64,000 nucleotides of DNA, taken from contig NZ_QUEE01000001.1 of NCBI RefSeq assembly GCF_003477885.1, forward strand, positions 310,001 to 374,000, given 5' to 3'. The notes beneath the pieces were generated by a model. That model was not told the DNA's origin. It saw nothing but the letters and a program-made list of their open reading frames with translations, and searched no databases. Below, one piece after another: positions 8,772 to 18,013 of the stretch. Positions within the stretch are counted from its first letter, which is position 1. Each line of letters begins with the position of its first letter. Origin of the DNA: Lachnotalea sp. AF33-28 (lineage in GTDB: Bacteria; Bacillota; Clostridia; Lachnospirales; Lachnospiraceae). Position numbers and translations under genes: made by a program.

Positions 8772-10505
8772 TCAGGGCCTGTCGCAAAACCGGATGGACC
8801 CGGATGATTTTCCTTCCGTTTCAAATATCACCAGCGTATTTCTTCCCTTTTTCAAAAGAGGCGCCGGTACATAAAGTCTTTTCTGAGGCCCGATCTCCCA
8901 GAACCGTCCTATATTGAAACCGTTGACAAACACTGCGCCTTTTCCCCAGCCTTCTGTATCCAGAAATGTGTCGGCCGGATCCGGGATCTCAAACTCAAAT
9001 TCATAAAAGCCGGGCAGTCCCGCCCTCGCAGGAACGGAAAAATCCAGCCCTGTCAGGTCTTCCATTGGCAGCGGATAGATCTTCCATCCGAAATGCAGGT
9101 GCCCGTTTACCTGTATCCCCCCGTCTATGCCTTTTCTCTGGTCCTCCATAATGGGAGTGAAGTTCACGCGTCCCATATTTTCCATCAAAATATCCAGCTT
9201 TCCGGAGGTACACGCCGCACTCTCCACCGTTTGCTCTGACAGGAGCTCCCTGTCATAAAGCGTCAGGACAGGCTGCTCGTCCAGAAATATATTCGCTCTG
9301 TCATTCGCTTTCCATAAGCGTATCTTTTCCAGGCGGCTTAACCCAGGCAGATTGCTTTCATAAAGAATATAGCCATAGCCCTGGTTCAATTTTTCCATAC
9401 AGACCGGACAGATGCTTTCAGCGGGAACGGATATATGATCAAGGTTACCAAACAGATCGGCGCTTCTTGTAACTCCGAACGCCCCATACGCCTTTCTCTT
9501 TATGCTGCAGCTCAAATGTACATCAGGCAAAGCGGCATACCTGCCGATGACTTTCCGGAATTCCGTATACTTTTCAGTGATTCGTCCATCCTCAGTCAGC
9601 AGCGCGTCATAATCATAGGAAGTGACATCCGGTTCCAGTCTTTCGTAATAGTTGGCCCCATTCATGAAGCCGAAATTTGTGCCGCCTTCAAACATATAGA
9701 TATTGACGTGCCCTTCTGTAAGGAGATCATCCAAATCCTTAAGATGTTCTTCAAGGTCGCCGGTATGATGCTCTCCACCCCAGTAATCAAACCAGCCAAC
9801 CCAGAACTCCATGCACATCAAAGGCTTATTCCCTATCTTTTTCTTCATTAATTCAAACTGGGCCCTGCCTTTTGAGCCGAAATTCCCGGTCGGCAGAGCG
9901 CCTTCCACTTTTCCGTGTTCGAAGGCCTCACCCCATGGGCCGTCCGAGGTCACGAGAGGGACTTCGCAGCCGTTTTCAATCATGAGATTTTTTATGAATT
10001 CCATATAGGCCGAATCATCGCCGTAATAGCCATATTCATTTTCTGCCTGCATCATGATTACCGGGCCGCCTCTTGTGATCTGCAGCGGGGCAATCACTTC
10101 AAATAATACTTTATAATAATCCCTGATGTGCCGGATGTACGGTTCATACATACATCTTAACCTCATCCCGTCTTCCTTCAGCAGCCAATAAGGCAGACCG
10201 CCGAATTCCCATTCTCCGCAGATATAGGGAGAGGGCCTCAAAATCACCATAAGGCCAAGTTCCTGCGCGGTCTTCACATATCTGGCAACATCCAGCATAC
10301 CGCCAAAGTCAAAAGTTCCTTTATGCTTTTCATGAAGATTCCAGGGAATATAAGTCTCTACGGTATTGCAGCCCAATGCTTTGAGTTTCTCAAGACGGTC
10401 ACGCCAATACTCAGGCAGAATCCGGAAATAATGCATTCCTCCGGAAATTATTTTAATTCGATTATCATTCAAATAAAAATCGTCTTTTATTTCAAATTTA
10501 TCCAT
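8772..10505 (-). CDS. GH35 beta-galactosidase
   Basis: 577 residues from MDKFEIKDDF, where AAAGGACAGG gives a ribosome site; a longer in-frame start at 10562 has none. The TIM barrel carries SGGMHYFRI and ETYIPWNLHE near the N-terminus, the acid/base in AENEYG (about E157) and the nucleophile in MEFWVGWFDYWGG (about E233). The C-terminal jelly-roll ends with VNGFNIGRFWEIGPQ and LYVPAPLLKKGRNTLVIFE, the usual GH35 tail. With no signal peptide it should remove terminal beta-galactose from imported oligosaccharides. It is a single gene facing the GH30/AraC pair. Confidence 0.93.
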   Translation of the reverse strand: MDKFEIKDDFYLNDNRIKIISGGMHYFRILPEYWRDRLEKLKALGCNTVETYIPWNLHEKHKGTFDFGGMLDVARYVKTAQELGLMVILRPSPYICGEWEFGGLPYWLLKEDGMRLRCMYEPYIRHIRDYYKVLFEVIAPLQITRGGPVIMMQAENEYGYYGDDSAYMEFIKNLMIENGCEVPLVTSDGPWGEAFEHGKVEGALPTGNFGSKGRAQFELMKKKIGNKPLMCMEFWVGWFDYWGGEHHTGDLEEHLKDLDDLLTEGHVNIYMFEGGTNFGFMNGANYYERLEPDVTSYDYDALLTEDGRITEKYTEFRKVIGRYAALPDVHLSCSIKRKAYGAFGVTRSADLFGNLDHISVPAESICPVCMEKLNQGYGYILYESNLPGLSRLEKIRLWKANDRANIFLDEQPVLTLYDRELLSEQTVESAACTSGKLDILMENMGRVNFTPIMEDQRKGIDGGIQVNGHLHFGWKIYPLPMEDLTGLDFSVPARAGLPGFYEFEFEIPDPADTFLDTEGWGKGAVFVNGFNIGRFWEIGPQKRLYVPAPLLKKGRNTLVIFETEGKSSGSIRFCDRP

Positions 10506-10689
10506 AATCCTGTCCTTTCGCGCATTTAATCCGGTTAAACAGGGCAGCCGGGTACTCCCCATTATCTTGATTATATCAGTGTGTATGCAAAATTTCTTTT
10601 AAATTATTTTCAAATTGTTACACTATATTCCCAAGCGGGGCGCAGCGCATAAGCTCTCCTTTTCACCGGCGGCACACCGGCTCTGTTAA

Positions 10690-11478
10690 TCAGAATAATT
10701 CATCCAGCAATATATAATATTTCACTTTATCATAGTCCGGCTTCATTTGTAATTCTTCAAAAAACGCCGACAGGTCAAATGCTTCATCGTATACCTTCCC
10801 GCCATAGCAGCCCGCAGTATTGTGCTGCAGGCTCCGGCAGCACAGGGCGATATCCTGATAGCGGCCGCCGATTCCACTCCGGCCCAAATCGATAAACCCG
10901 TTCACCTTCCCGTCCTTAAAAAAGACATTGGGAAGACAGTAATCCCCATGAGAGAAGACCGGATCTTCCACAGGCTTGTGTTCTTTCAGCCACCGCAGCA
11001 GCTGTTTCGGGCTTTCAAACCCCCCGGGCCCATAGGTATCCGGCTCCGCATCTTCAATGCTGCAAAGGCCGTTCAGGACACGTGCCTCTGCGCACTTCAG
11101 TTTCCGGTCCAATCGGTTGTCGGAGGGACAGTGTGATATATCCACTGTCCAAAGCATGCGCAGCCCTTCCGCCAGCAGTTTGACCAAGCGCTTTGGCTGC
11201 TCAAGCATCTGCCCGTCACATGCCATCACGCCGTCAATCCTGCTCATGAGCAGATAACATCTGCCATCCTGGCAGACATAACTTAAGACTTCCGGCACCG
11301 GCAGCCGGCCGGCCAGCCATTCCATCATGCGGAATTCATTGACCGACTCCTCCCGCTCCGGCCCGATCTTAAGCACCATATCCTCAAAGCAGATTACTTG
11401 TGCATCCGACATGCCCACGCAGTCTACAGAATAAGGCCTGTCACCGATTATGTTCCTGATACTGTAAGGGATTTCCAA
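10690..11478 (-). CDS. APH(3')-like aminoglycoside phosphotransferase
   Basis: 262 residues, close to the 264 of APH(3')-IIIa. The key motifs are all present: HGDYCLPNVF (catalytic base D179 in HGDxxxPN), GFIDLGRSG (Mg-binding D197), a QDIALCCRS segment and the C-terminal KYYILLDELF that in this family helps bind the aminoglycoside. The fold is a eukaryote-like kinase that transfers phosphate from ATP to a 3'-hydroxyl. The gene starts 13 bases after the stop of the winged-helix gene at 11492, so the two form an operon. No IS elements flank it, which suggests a chromosomal copy. Actual drug range cannot be read from sequence. Confidence 0.85.
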   Translation of the reverse strand: MEIPYSIRNIIGDRPYSVDCVGMSDAQVICFEDMVLKIGPEREESVNEFRMMEWLAGRLPVPEVLSYVCQDGRCYLLMSRIDGVMACDGQMLEQPKRLVKLLAEGLRMLWTVDISHCPSDNRLDRKLKCAEARVLNGLCSIEDAEPDTYGPGGFESPKQLLRWLKEHKPVEDPVFSHGDYCLPNVFFKDGKVNGFIDLGRSGIGGRYQDIALCCRSLQHNTAGCYGGKVYDEAFDLSAFFEELQMKPDYDKVKYYILLDELF

Positions 11479-11491
11479 TGCCGTCCTCCTT

Positions 11492-12685
11492 TTAATCTAT
11501 CCGCAGATCCACCAGCTTCGCCTGCCGGAATGCCGCATATTCATCCGCAAGCTGTTCCGCTTTATTATATTCCGCAGCGGATATATGCTCCCAAAGTTTT
11601 ATTTGAATGTGCAGGCGATCCTTCTGTGTTCTGACATTCCACTGGCCGATCACCTTACCGCCCCTAAGCACCGCACCCGGATTTCCTACAGTCCTCCAGA
11701 CGGCCTTCTGCCTTTCCTTATCCTCCAGGATCAGCTCTCTGTCTTTCAGATCTAGATATGGGTCATGAGCTCCCAGCAGGAGAATCCTGTTTTCATCCGT
11801 CTTTGCCTGACGCAGTTTCTGTTCCTCTCCGTCCAGAATATATCGGAGCTTTCCGTTTACCTTTACCGGCCGCAGTTCTTCCTTCACCGTATTCCACAGC
11901 CGACGCGCCTGCTGCGGCGAACATCCCAGCCAGGTCATCAATTCCTTTTCTCCCGCGGGGCCGTAACAGCTAAGATACTTTCTGACCAGCTTTGCACCCG
12001 CATCCGCTGTCTGTACAGGACTGTGTCCCATCCAGTTCTGAAACGAGGTAAATGTCGGGCTGATACCTTCGCGCTCTCCGAACACAACCAGGGACAGATG
12101 GGAACAGGGACGGAGCATGAAGGACACAATCGCCTCACCGACCGTCTGCTTATCCGGGCTCCCATACATGGACGGCCCCTGCCACAGCTTTTTTTTATCC
12201 GCCGGAAGCCGACCGGATACTATATCGGCAAGCACCCGGTCCAGGATCTCTTTGCTCTTCACCGTATGCTGCCCGAGATATCCGGCCGCCGAAATCACCA
12301 TCGGCAGCAGCTCATCAAAAGTCATCCGGACACAATCCAATGCCAGCGTAATCCCGCGCGTATAGATCCACGGTTCTTCACCTTCCTTAGGAATCAGTGC
12401 AGTCAGAAACAGATCCGTCTGGTCCGCAGGAAAAACCACCGGAACTCCCCGATAGCTCCAGGCCTGCACAACGCTCTTTTCCCGGTACAGCGCGTCCTGT
12501 AACCCGAGAAGGGACACACCCTCCAGACGGTTAAAAAGCGCAGTCTCCCAGGCACCTGGGGGTGAGTTCTGCAGACCGCAGGCGCCGGCCGACTCCGTCA
12601 GATCTTTCATCGGAGCCTTTGTGTCCAGATGATGAGAATGAAGACGGTATGCGATTATATTGTTCGTATCTATGCTGTCTGCCAA
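11492..12685 (-). CDS. Winged-helix (HTH_42) AlkZ/YcaQ-like protein
   Basis: 397 residues, the usual length of the HTH_42 family, whose studied members (YcaQ/AlkX, AlkZ) are DNA glycosylases that repair alkylated or crosslinked DNA. Family landmarks are IIAYRLHSHHL, GLQNSPPGAWETALFNRLEG, SYRGVPVVFPADQTDLF and VIGQWNVRTQKDRLHIQ. At the position where studied glycosylases carry QxQ or QxD this protein has Q39-N-S41, so catalysis is uncertain. It is the first gene of a two-gene unit with the APH-like kinase. It could be a repair enzyme, a divergent member with another activity, or only a DNA-binding protein. Confidence 0.78.
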   Translation of the reverse strand: MADSIDTNNIIAYRLHSHHLDTKAPMKDLTESAGACGLQNSPPGAWETALFNRLEGVSLLGLQDALYREKSVVQAWSYRGVPVVFPADQTDLFLTALIPKEGEEPWIYTRGITLALDCVRMTFDELLPMVISAAGYLGQHTVKSKEILDRVLADIVSGRLPADKKKLWQGPSMYGSPDKQTVGEAIVSFMLRPCSHLSLVVFGEREGISPTFTSFQNWMGHSPVQTADAGAKLVRKYLSCYGPAGEKELMTWLGCSPQQARRLWNTVKEELRPVKVNGKLRYILDGEEQKLRQAKTDENRILLLGAHDPYLDLKDRELILEDKERQKAVWRTVGNPGAVLRGGKVIGQWNVRTQKDRLHIQIKLWEHISAAEYNKAEQLADEYAAFRQAKLVDLRID

Positions 12686-12921
12686 TATACACGTTCCTCT
12701 TTTCTGCCGGAGATCGAAAGCTAAGTCCTTTCATTTCAGCATAAACCAGCCGCAACAGCTCCGGAAAACCGGTGCAGCATTATAATTGTGCTTTTCTGAA
12801 ATATACATTCAATTTAACATAATTTATTAAATATATCAATTTCTTTCATCCATGACAGCCTGTTTCAGCATACTGCAACCGTTGGTTGCGCAACTTCCAG
12901 CTACGTTTGATGGACTGCATT

Positions 12922-12981
12922 CCTGCTGACATGGTATAATATCGGCAGATATTATACCTGCGCTGATTTTCGTCCGCGCAG
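12922..12981 (+). repeat. 60-bp direct repeat, copy 1, with internal palindrome
   Basis: This copy matches 13033-13092 at 56 of 60 positions. It contains a perfect inverted repeat TATAATATC-GGCA-GATATTATA (12935-12956), and the TGGTATAAT inside it looks like an extended -10 box. It lies upstream of the XRE regulator gene. The rest of the 423-base gap from 12685 to 13108 holds only AT-rich sequence with no visible gene. Confidence 0.75.
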
Positions 12982-13032
12982 CGGACATTTTCCTCTGAAA
13001 ATCATGCGCATCCCCCGGAGGGGCTATGTCAG

Positions 13033-13092
13033 CCTGCTGACATGGCATAATATCGGCAGATATTATAACCGCGATGATTTTCGTCCGCGCAG
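13033..13092 (+). repeat. 60-bp direct repeat, copy 2, next to the XRE gene
   Basis: Second copy with palindrome ATAATATC-GGCA-GATATTAT (13047-13066). It ends 15 bases before the ATG of the XRE gene, so its -10-like box (TGGCATAAT) and palindrome lie where an autoregulatory operator is expected. A further inverted repeat, ATGTCAGC-CT-GCTGACAT, spans its left border near 13026-13043. Confidence 0.72.
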
Positions 13093-13107
13093 AGCAGGAG
13101 GAACATT

Positions 13108-13692
13108 ATGACATTTAAAGAAAAGCTTCAGACCCTAAGAAAATCCAAAGGCATGTCACAGGAGCAGCTGGCGGCCTGTGTCAATGTGTCCAGACAGGCC
13201 ATTTCAAAGTGGGAGCTGGGCGAATCCATGCCGGACACCAATAATGTGATACAGCTAAGCAATCTGTTCAACGTTTCCATTGACTATCTGTTAAAGGATG
13301 AACTGGAGGAAGATCTGACCGGGCAGATGGGCAGTATGTCCGTCTCTCCGGAGGCGGCTAACCGACCGAAGGCCCGGAAACAAGGGCTGGCTATGATCAT
13401 ATCAGGCGCGGTAATGACCGGGATCGGTACTTTAGGCCATCTGACCATATGGGTGATGTCCACAATGATAAAGGTCCATGTGATCGTTGAACGGCAGGGA
13501 CCTGACGGCAAGATCTGGTATCATGGCGGCGGCGATGTGCTCGGCTACGATTACGGCACCTTCATCGAGGAATACCGCCTTGGGGCATTGCTGCTGATTC
13601 TAAGCATCGTGCTCATAGTCGGAATCGCATTGTTAACACAGGGCGTGCAGAAACGCCGGTCTAAGATTGCCAAACCGGGCAGACGGGTGTAA
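13108..13692 (+). CDS. XRE-family regulator with C-terminal membrane anchor
   Basis: 194 residues with AGGAGG upstream of the ATG. Residues 1-66 form an HTH_3 domain (KLQTLRKSKGMSQEQLAACVNVSRQAISKWELG). A linker to about residue 90 leads to two hydrophobic segments (about 92-118 and 156-178) around a short loop of some 35 residues, so the regulator is tied to the membrane and may sense an envelope signal. No partner gene is adjacent. The two 60-bp repeats with palindromes just upstream are its probable operators. Confidence 0.88.
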   Translation: MTFKEKLQTLRKSKGMSQEQLAACVNVSRQAISKWELGESMPDTNNVIQLSNLFNVSIDYLLKDELEEDLTGQMGSMSVSPEAANRPKARKQGLAMIISGAVMTGIGTLGHLTIWVMSTMIKVHVIVERQGPDGKIWYHGGGDVLGYDYGTFIEEYRLGALLLILSIVLIVGIALLTQGVQKRRSKIAKPGRRV

Positions 13693-13758
13693 AGCGGCCC
13701 ATTCTCGCCGGGCCCCAAAACCAATAGAAACGTGCGCCGCCAGGCGCACCATAAGTGA

Positions 13759-13796
13759 AAAGAGAGAGGCAGCCAACAACAGCTGTCTCTCTCTTT
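13759..13796. terminator. Terminator hairpin between the convergent XRE and GH112 genes
   Basis: 15-bp arms AAAGAGAGAGGCAGC (13759-13773) and GCTGTCTCTCTCTTT (13782-13796), with a single G-T wobble. An outer CCAATAG/CTATTGG pair encloses it. It can serve transcripts from both sides. Confidence 0.65.
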
Positions 13797-13877
13797 CCTA
13801 TTGGCCCCCTGCGCTGCGCTCGGCGGCAGGATGCGCACAAATGTGCACAAAGCGCACCTTTGTTCTACAGTACCTGT

Positions 13878-16034
13878 TTAAATCTCCACCCACCGCATCT
13901 CCATCGGTTCCAGGGACAGCCTGCATTTCTGCACGCCCTCCACATAGAATTCTGTTTCTTTCGGCTCGCGGGAGTTATTGATGATCGCTGCTTTGCCTGT
14001 CTTCTCAAATACTGCAACTTCGGTTTCCACATTGGTCACATAATATTTCTTCATCTCTTCCTCTCTGTGGGCCGCATAATAGATCGCCCTTAAGAGGATA
14101 CGGCAGTTCTGCGGGGAATAGGGCAGACCCGCGAAATACACGCTGCGCCCCTTTCCGTATTCATTAACCACCAGACGGCTGTACTTCTGATCCATGTTCA
14201 GGATCTGGTAGTGATCACCCTGGGCATAGATGCGTGTCATGCCTTCTCCGAAGTCGATATCCCCTTCGATATCCTCCAGTATGAAATGGTCAGGATCCAT
14301 AGCATTATACTTGTCGGTGCTTAGGGAAAATCCCATCTCGCGGTCCACGCCCAGCACATCCGAAAGCTGGAAATACCGGCCCTGGAACTGGCAGGCGCTG
14401 GGTTCGCCAACCCCTATGAAGCCGCCGCCATTATCCACGAAGGCGCGGATATTTGTAACCACCTTTTCATCGACCCAGTTTTCGGCGCCGCTCCAGGAGG
14501 TGTATGCATCCCCCGCATTGATGATGACGCGGATATCAGGATCAATCCCCTGTCTTACCTGTTCAAAGTCTATAAATTCCACCTCAATGGGCATTCCGCT
14601 TAAGCATTCGATCACTCCCACATAGGAATAAATCTCTCTGTGCCAGATGGAATGGTGCACCTGATTACACATCCAGCTGCGCAGCTTGCCCCAGCAGTTT
14701 AAGATCGCCACCTTAAAAGGCGCCATATAGGACCCGGTCCCATCCATATTCTCATGAATCTGCCGGAATTCTCCCACGATCTTTTGAATCTCATCCACAA
14801 AGCCCGGCCACTCTATGGCCAGCTTCAGATAGCCGCCGTAACCGATGCGGTCCAAAGGGGAACGCAGGATGGCTCTTCTGGCCTTGAGCCAGTTGTCCTG
14901 CGCTTCACCGATGGGATCACCGTGCTCGTTGAACACGTCCGGGAAGAAATAGGGCAGCAGACGGCCTTCCGTATATCTGGCGCCTTTGATATCCGAAATC
15001 ATGCGCATCGTAACGCCGTCCCCCACTGAGCCGACCACCGCGTCCAGCCCGATATCTGCAAAATACTTGCCGAAGGGTTCCGTACCGATCCAGTGATCTC
15101 CAAGAAACATCATGGCTTCTTTTCCGTAACCGTGCACGATATCCACCAACTCCTTCGCCAGCCTGCTCACCTCGATCTGCTGGAACTCTATGAAATCCCG
15201 GAACTCTTTGGTGGGCACCCGGAATATGGAATTGTGGTATCCCTGATCCACAATGTATTCGGGACGGAAAGGATAACCTGCCCATTTTTCAAACTGCTCC
15301 AGTATATAGGGGCTCACGCTGGCGCTGTATCCGAACCACTCCACATATTTTTCACGCTTCTGATCGTCAAAGGTCAGTGTGAACTGATGGAAAAAGGTGG
15401 TAAACCTCACCACATCTACATTGGGATTTTCCTCACACCAGCGTTTCAATTTTTCCTTCACATATGCCTGGGTTTTGGGCTGACGCACATCGAAGGTCAG
15501 CTGGTGCGGCGCGTCCTTCCAGTCATTGGTGATGAAATTGTACATATGGACCGGATCCCAGATCAGGAAAGCTAAAAAGCTCACCGTATACTGATGATAC
15601 GGCACAGTGCAGATCTCCACTTCGCCGGTGCTCTCATCGTAAAACCACCGGTCCGCCGGAACCACTTCTCCCGTAGTGCGGTCAATGACCTCCCACCAGC
15701 GCTTGGGGTCATCAATCGTATTCACCTTCAGCTGTTCGGTATGAAATCCTCGCATCAGTTCAATCCGCAAGGTATCCCCCCTGGCGGTAAGCCTGTCGCT
15801 GATCAGATACTCCTGTTGGATCTCCTCCGGGTTCTTTTCAGCCCACTCATTGTCCTTCCGGGTGGTATAATACGTCGCATAAATCTTGCCGTCCAGTTTC
15901 AGCAGCTCTTCCGGCATATTGGTGCCGTCACAGTCTCTAAGCGCATCAGCGCCTAAAAGCTCTTTTAATTCTATTGTCTCCTTCACCATGTCCACATCGG
16001 TGGGGAGAGTCAATCTTCCTGTAATGTGTTCCAT
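13878..16034 (-). CDS. GH112 beta-galactoside phosphorylase (galacto-/lacto-N-biose or galactosyl-rhamnose phosphorylase)
   Basis: About 718 residues from MEHITGRLTLPTD. The ATG at 16034 is 11 bases after AGGAAGG; an alternative ATG at 16043 is only two bases from it, and a longer frame to 16115 lacks a site. The sequence matches GH112 throughout: TGRLTLPTDVD, GADALRDCDGTNMP, WDPVHMYNFITNDW, a catalytic-domain stretch EYIVDQGYHNS with a likely general-acid Asp, and FIGVGEPSA in the C-terminal domain. The family cleaves Gal-beta-1,3-HexNAc or Gal-beta-1,4-Rha with phosphate to give galactose-1-phosphate in the cytoplasm. The two specificities cannot be separated safely by eye. It is the last gene of the binding protein-permease-permease operon. 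Confidence 0.87.
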   Translation of the reverse strand: MEHITGRLTLPTDVDMVKETIELKELLGADALRDCDGTNMPEELLKLDGKIYATYYTTRKDNEWAEKNPEEIQQEYLISDRLTARGDTLRIELMRGFHTEQLKVNTIDDPKRWWEVIDRTTGEVVPADRWFYDESTGEVEICTVPYHQYTVSFLAFLIWDPVHMYNFITNDWKDAPHQLTFDVRQPKTQAYVKEKLKRWCEENPNVDVVRFTTFFHQFTLTFDDQKREKYVEWFGYSASVSPYILEQFEKWAGYPFRPEYIVDQGYHNSIFRVPTKEFRDFIEFQQIEVSRLAKELVDIVHGYGKEAMMFLGDHWIGTEPFGKYFADIGLDAVVGSVGDGVTMRMISDIKGARYTEGRLLPYFFPDVFNEHGDPIGEAQDNWLKARRAILRSPLDRIGYGGYLKLAIEWPGFVDEIQKIVGEFRQIHENMDGTGSYMAPFKVAILNCWGKLRSWMCNQVHHSIWHREIYSYVGVIECLSGMPIEVEFIDFEQVRQGIDPDIRVIINAGDAYTSWSGAENWVDEKVVTNIRAFVDNGGGFIGVGEPSACQFQGRYFQLSDVLGVDREMGFSLSTDKYNAMDPDHFILEDIEGDIDFGEGMTRIYAQGDHYQILNMDQKYSRLVVNEYGKGRSVYFAGLPYSPQNCRILLRAIYYAAHREEEMKKYYVTNVETEVAVFEKTGKAAIINNSREPKETEFYVEGVQKCRLSLEPMEMRWVEI

Positions 16035-16136
16035 ATCAATCATGTCCTTCCTGTTCAACCGTATGCCGGCCGGGCGCATATCCCCCTGTGCCGGGCCGGC
16101 ATACTTTTCTTTCACACTGCATAACCGCGCCGACGA

Positions 16137-16979
16137 TCAGCCCTTCAAACCGCCCAGGCTCAAGCCGGAAGTCAGTTTCTTCTGTACCAGCAGATAGAAT
16201 ATCATCGTCGGAATCATAACGATCACCATGGCCGCAAACAGCGCGCCCCAGTCCGTCGCATATTTCGCCTGCTCCATCAGGTTCTTTAAGCCGACGGGCA
16301 GAGTCTTTTTGGAATCGTCCCTTAAGAACTGGAGAGCCAGAATGTATTCGTTCCAGTACTCCATAAAGGAAAACATCAGCATGGTGGCCACGCCCGGCTT
16401 GCACATCGGGAATACCACGCTCACCATCGTTCGGAAATGGCCGGCTCCGTCTATATTGGCTGCTTCCACATACGCGTTGTCCACGCCTTCCATAAATCCT
16501 GACATCAGAAAAATGTAAAAGGGGAGCGTCGTACACGCATACACCACACACATCGCGATGCGGCTGTTGAGCATCCCAAAATTCAAGAGCAGCATGAACA
16601 GCGGAACAACCAGATAGTTCTTCTGGATAAACATGCCCGCCATCAGAAGGGCGCGTATAGGATTCAGCACCTTTCCGGAGTATCTGCCCAGCGCGTAAGA
16701 GGCAGGAACCACCATCAAAAGTGACAGCGCCATGGACAGGGCAGTTACAAATATAGAGTTCATGAAGTTCGCCCCTATGTCCGCATTCGTCCAGGCACGA
16801 GCGAAGTTATTCCACTGCAGCACCGCCGGCAGAGCCAGGGGATACTGCGAAATTTCATTGTTGTCCTTCAGTGAGGAGATAAACGTCCATACCAGAGGAA
16901 GGATAACGAGTATCACCGCTACAAACAGCAGCACTCTAAGTAAAATCCGGACTATCTTGCGTTTGGCTTCTTTACTCAT
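16137..16979 (-). CDS. Carbohydrate ABC transporter permease, MalG type
   Basis: 280 residues with six membrane segments; the EAA loop reads VEAANIDGAGHFRTMVSVVFP. It ends LVQKKLTSGLSLGGLKG, the typical CUT1 tail. It follows the MalF-type gene by 15 bases and precedes the GH112 gene, so it belongs to the importer that supplies the phosphorylase. No ATPase is encoded nearby. Confidence 0.93.
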   Translation of the reverse strand: MSKEAKRKIVRILLRVLLFVAVILVILPLVWTFISSLKDNNEISQYPLALPAVLQWNNFARAWTNADIGANFMNSIFVTALSMALSLLMVVPASYALGRYSGKVLNPIRALLMAGMFIQKNYLVVPLFMLLLNFGMLNSRIAMCVVYACTTLPFYIFLMSGFMEGVDNAYVEAANIDGAGHFRTMVSVVFPMCKPGVATMLMFSFMEYWNEYILALQFLRDDSKKTLPVGLKNLMEQAKYATDWGALFAAMVIVMIPTMIFYLLVQKKLTSGLSLGGLKG

Positions 16980-16994
16980 CTTTTCTCCTCCCTT

Positions 16995-17888
16995 CTATTT
17001 GTCTTTCCTGGCCGTCAACACCTGGGCTAGGATCGCCAGGACAAACGAGAACAGGAATACCACTACGGATACGGACATCGCATAGCCGAAGTTTGCGTTG
17101 CTGAATGCCTGCAGGTTCACGTAGGACAGCAGCACCTCAGACGCTCCCTGGGGCTCTCCGTTGGTCATAACCGTAACGAACTGGAAGCTCATATTCATTG
17201 TGGACAGGATGAAAAACACCAGCGTCGTCCTGACTGTCGGCCAAATGAGCGGAAGGGTGATCTTAAAGAACTCCTGGAGGCGGTTGGCGCCTTCCAGATC
17301 AGATACCTCATAGAGCTCCGGTGAAATTCCGTCCATGCCCGCGATATACATGACCATATAATAGCCTACCGCCTGCCAGATCATCGCCAGCGCGATCACC
17401 CAGAGCACATAGCGGCTGTCACCGAACCAGTTGGGCGGCGACACCATTCCCAGCCCTTTTAAGGCGGAGTTAACAATTCCAGTCACAGGGTTGAACAGGT
17501 TCTTAAAAATAATACCGATCACCACGATGGAGAGCACATTGGGGAAAAACAGAACCACTCTGTAGAAATTGCCTTCCTTTAACTTGCCCCTGCTGATTAC
17601 CGCCGCAAAGAACAGCGAAAAGGCCATCGTGACGATGGTGACGAATACCATCAGAAACACTGTATTTCTGAATGCCAGCTGGAAAGATTTATTGGCAAAC
17701 AGGGTTGTGAAGTTGTCGAGTCCGATAAATGTCTTTTTGCCCGTGCCGCCGCTCCATTTATAGAGCGACATTCTGAACACCTGTATCGCCGGATACAATA
17801 TGAATATACAGAAACCGATCAGCGCCGGCGCGACACAGCAGGCCAGAAACATTTTTTCTTTTTTCTTTCTTCCGGCTAATCCTTTCAT
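16995..17888 (-). CDS. Sugar ABC transporter permease, MalF type
   Basis: 297 residues from MKGLAGRKKKEKMF. This ATG at 17888 has GAGGTGG about eight bases upstream; an upstream in-frame GTG at 17900 overlaps that site. Six membrane segments are expected, and the EAA loop is YEVSDLEGANRLQEFFKITLP. It partners the MalG-type permease immediately downstream. A strong stem-loop (17932-17971) separates it from the binding-protein gene. Confidence 0.92.
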   Translation of the reverse strand: MKGLAGRKKKEKMFLACCVAPALIGFCIFILYPAIQVFRMSLYKWSGGTGKKTFIGLDNFTTLFANKSFQLAFRNTVFLMVFVTIVTMAFSLFFAAVISRGKLKEGNFYRVVLFFPNVLSIVVIGIIFKNLFNPVTGIVNSALKGLGMVSPPNWFGDSRYVLWVIALAMIWQAVGYYMVMYIAGMDGISPELYEVSDLEGANRLQEFFKITLPLIWPTVRTTLVFFILSTMNMSFQFVTVMTNGEPQGASEVLLSYVNLQAFSNANFGYAMSVSVVVFLFSFVLAILAQVLTARKDK

Positions 17889-17931
17889 TCCAGATACCAC
17901 CTCTCACACATAATTACTTTCACCCATAACC

Positions 17932-17971
17932 ACTTGATGCCTGACTGTCAAAGACAATTCAGGCATCAAGT
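17932..17971 (-). terminator. Intercistronic stem-loop downstream of the binding-protein gene
   Basis: Perfect 13-bp arms ACTTGATGCCTGA (17932-17944) and TCAGGCATCAAGT (17959-17971), with an inner TGTC/GACA pair. There is no T-run. It occupies the same operon position as the hairpins at 4159 and 44425 and probably sets the binding protein to permease ratio. Confidence 0.65.
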
Positions 17972-18013
17972 TCTGATCATATGTCACGTCGCCGCAACGG
18001 TCTTATTATGAAT

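Noticed and set aside
10690..11478. Recently acquired resistance gene
   Set aside because: No IS, integron or transposon sequence flanks it, and base composition looks like that of its neighbours, so a resident chromosomal gene is more likely.
11765..12502. 245-codon open frame on the plus strand
   Set aside because: It lies antisense to the well-conserved HTH_42 gene, and its product is rich in Arg, Pro and His with no family features.
12922..13092. CRISPR array
   Set aside because: There are only two repeat units of 60 bp, with a gap of about 50 bp and no cas genes; the internal palindromes and position fit regulatory repeats better.
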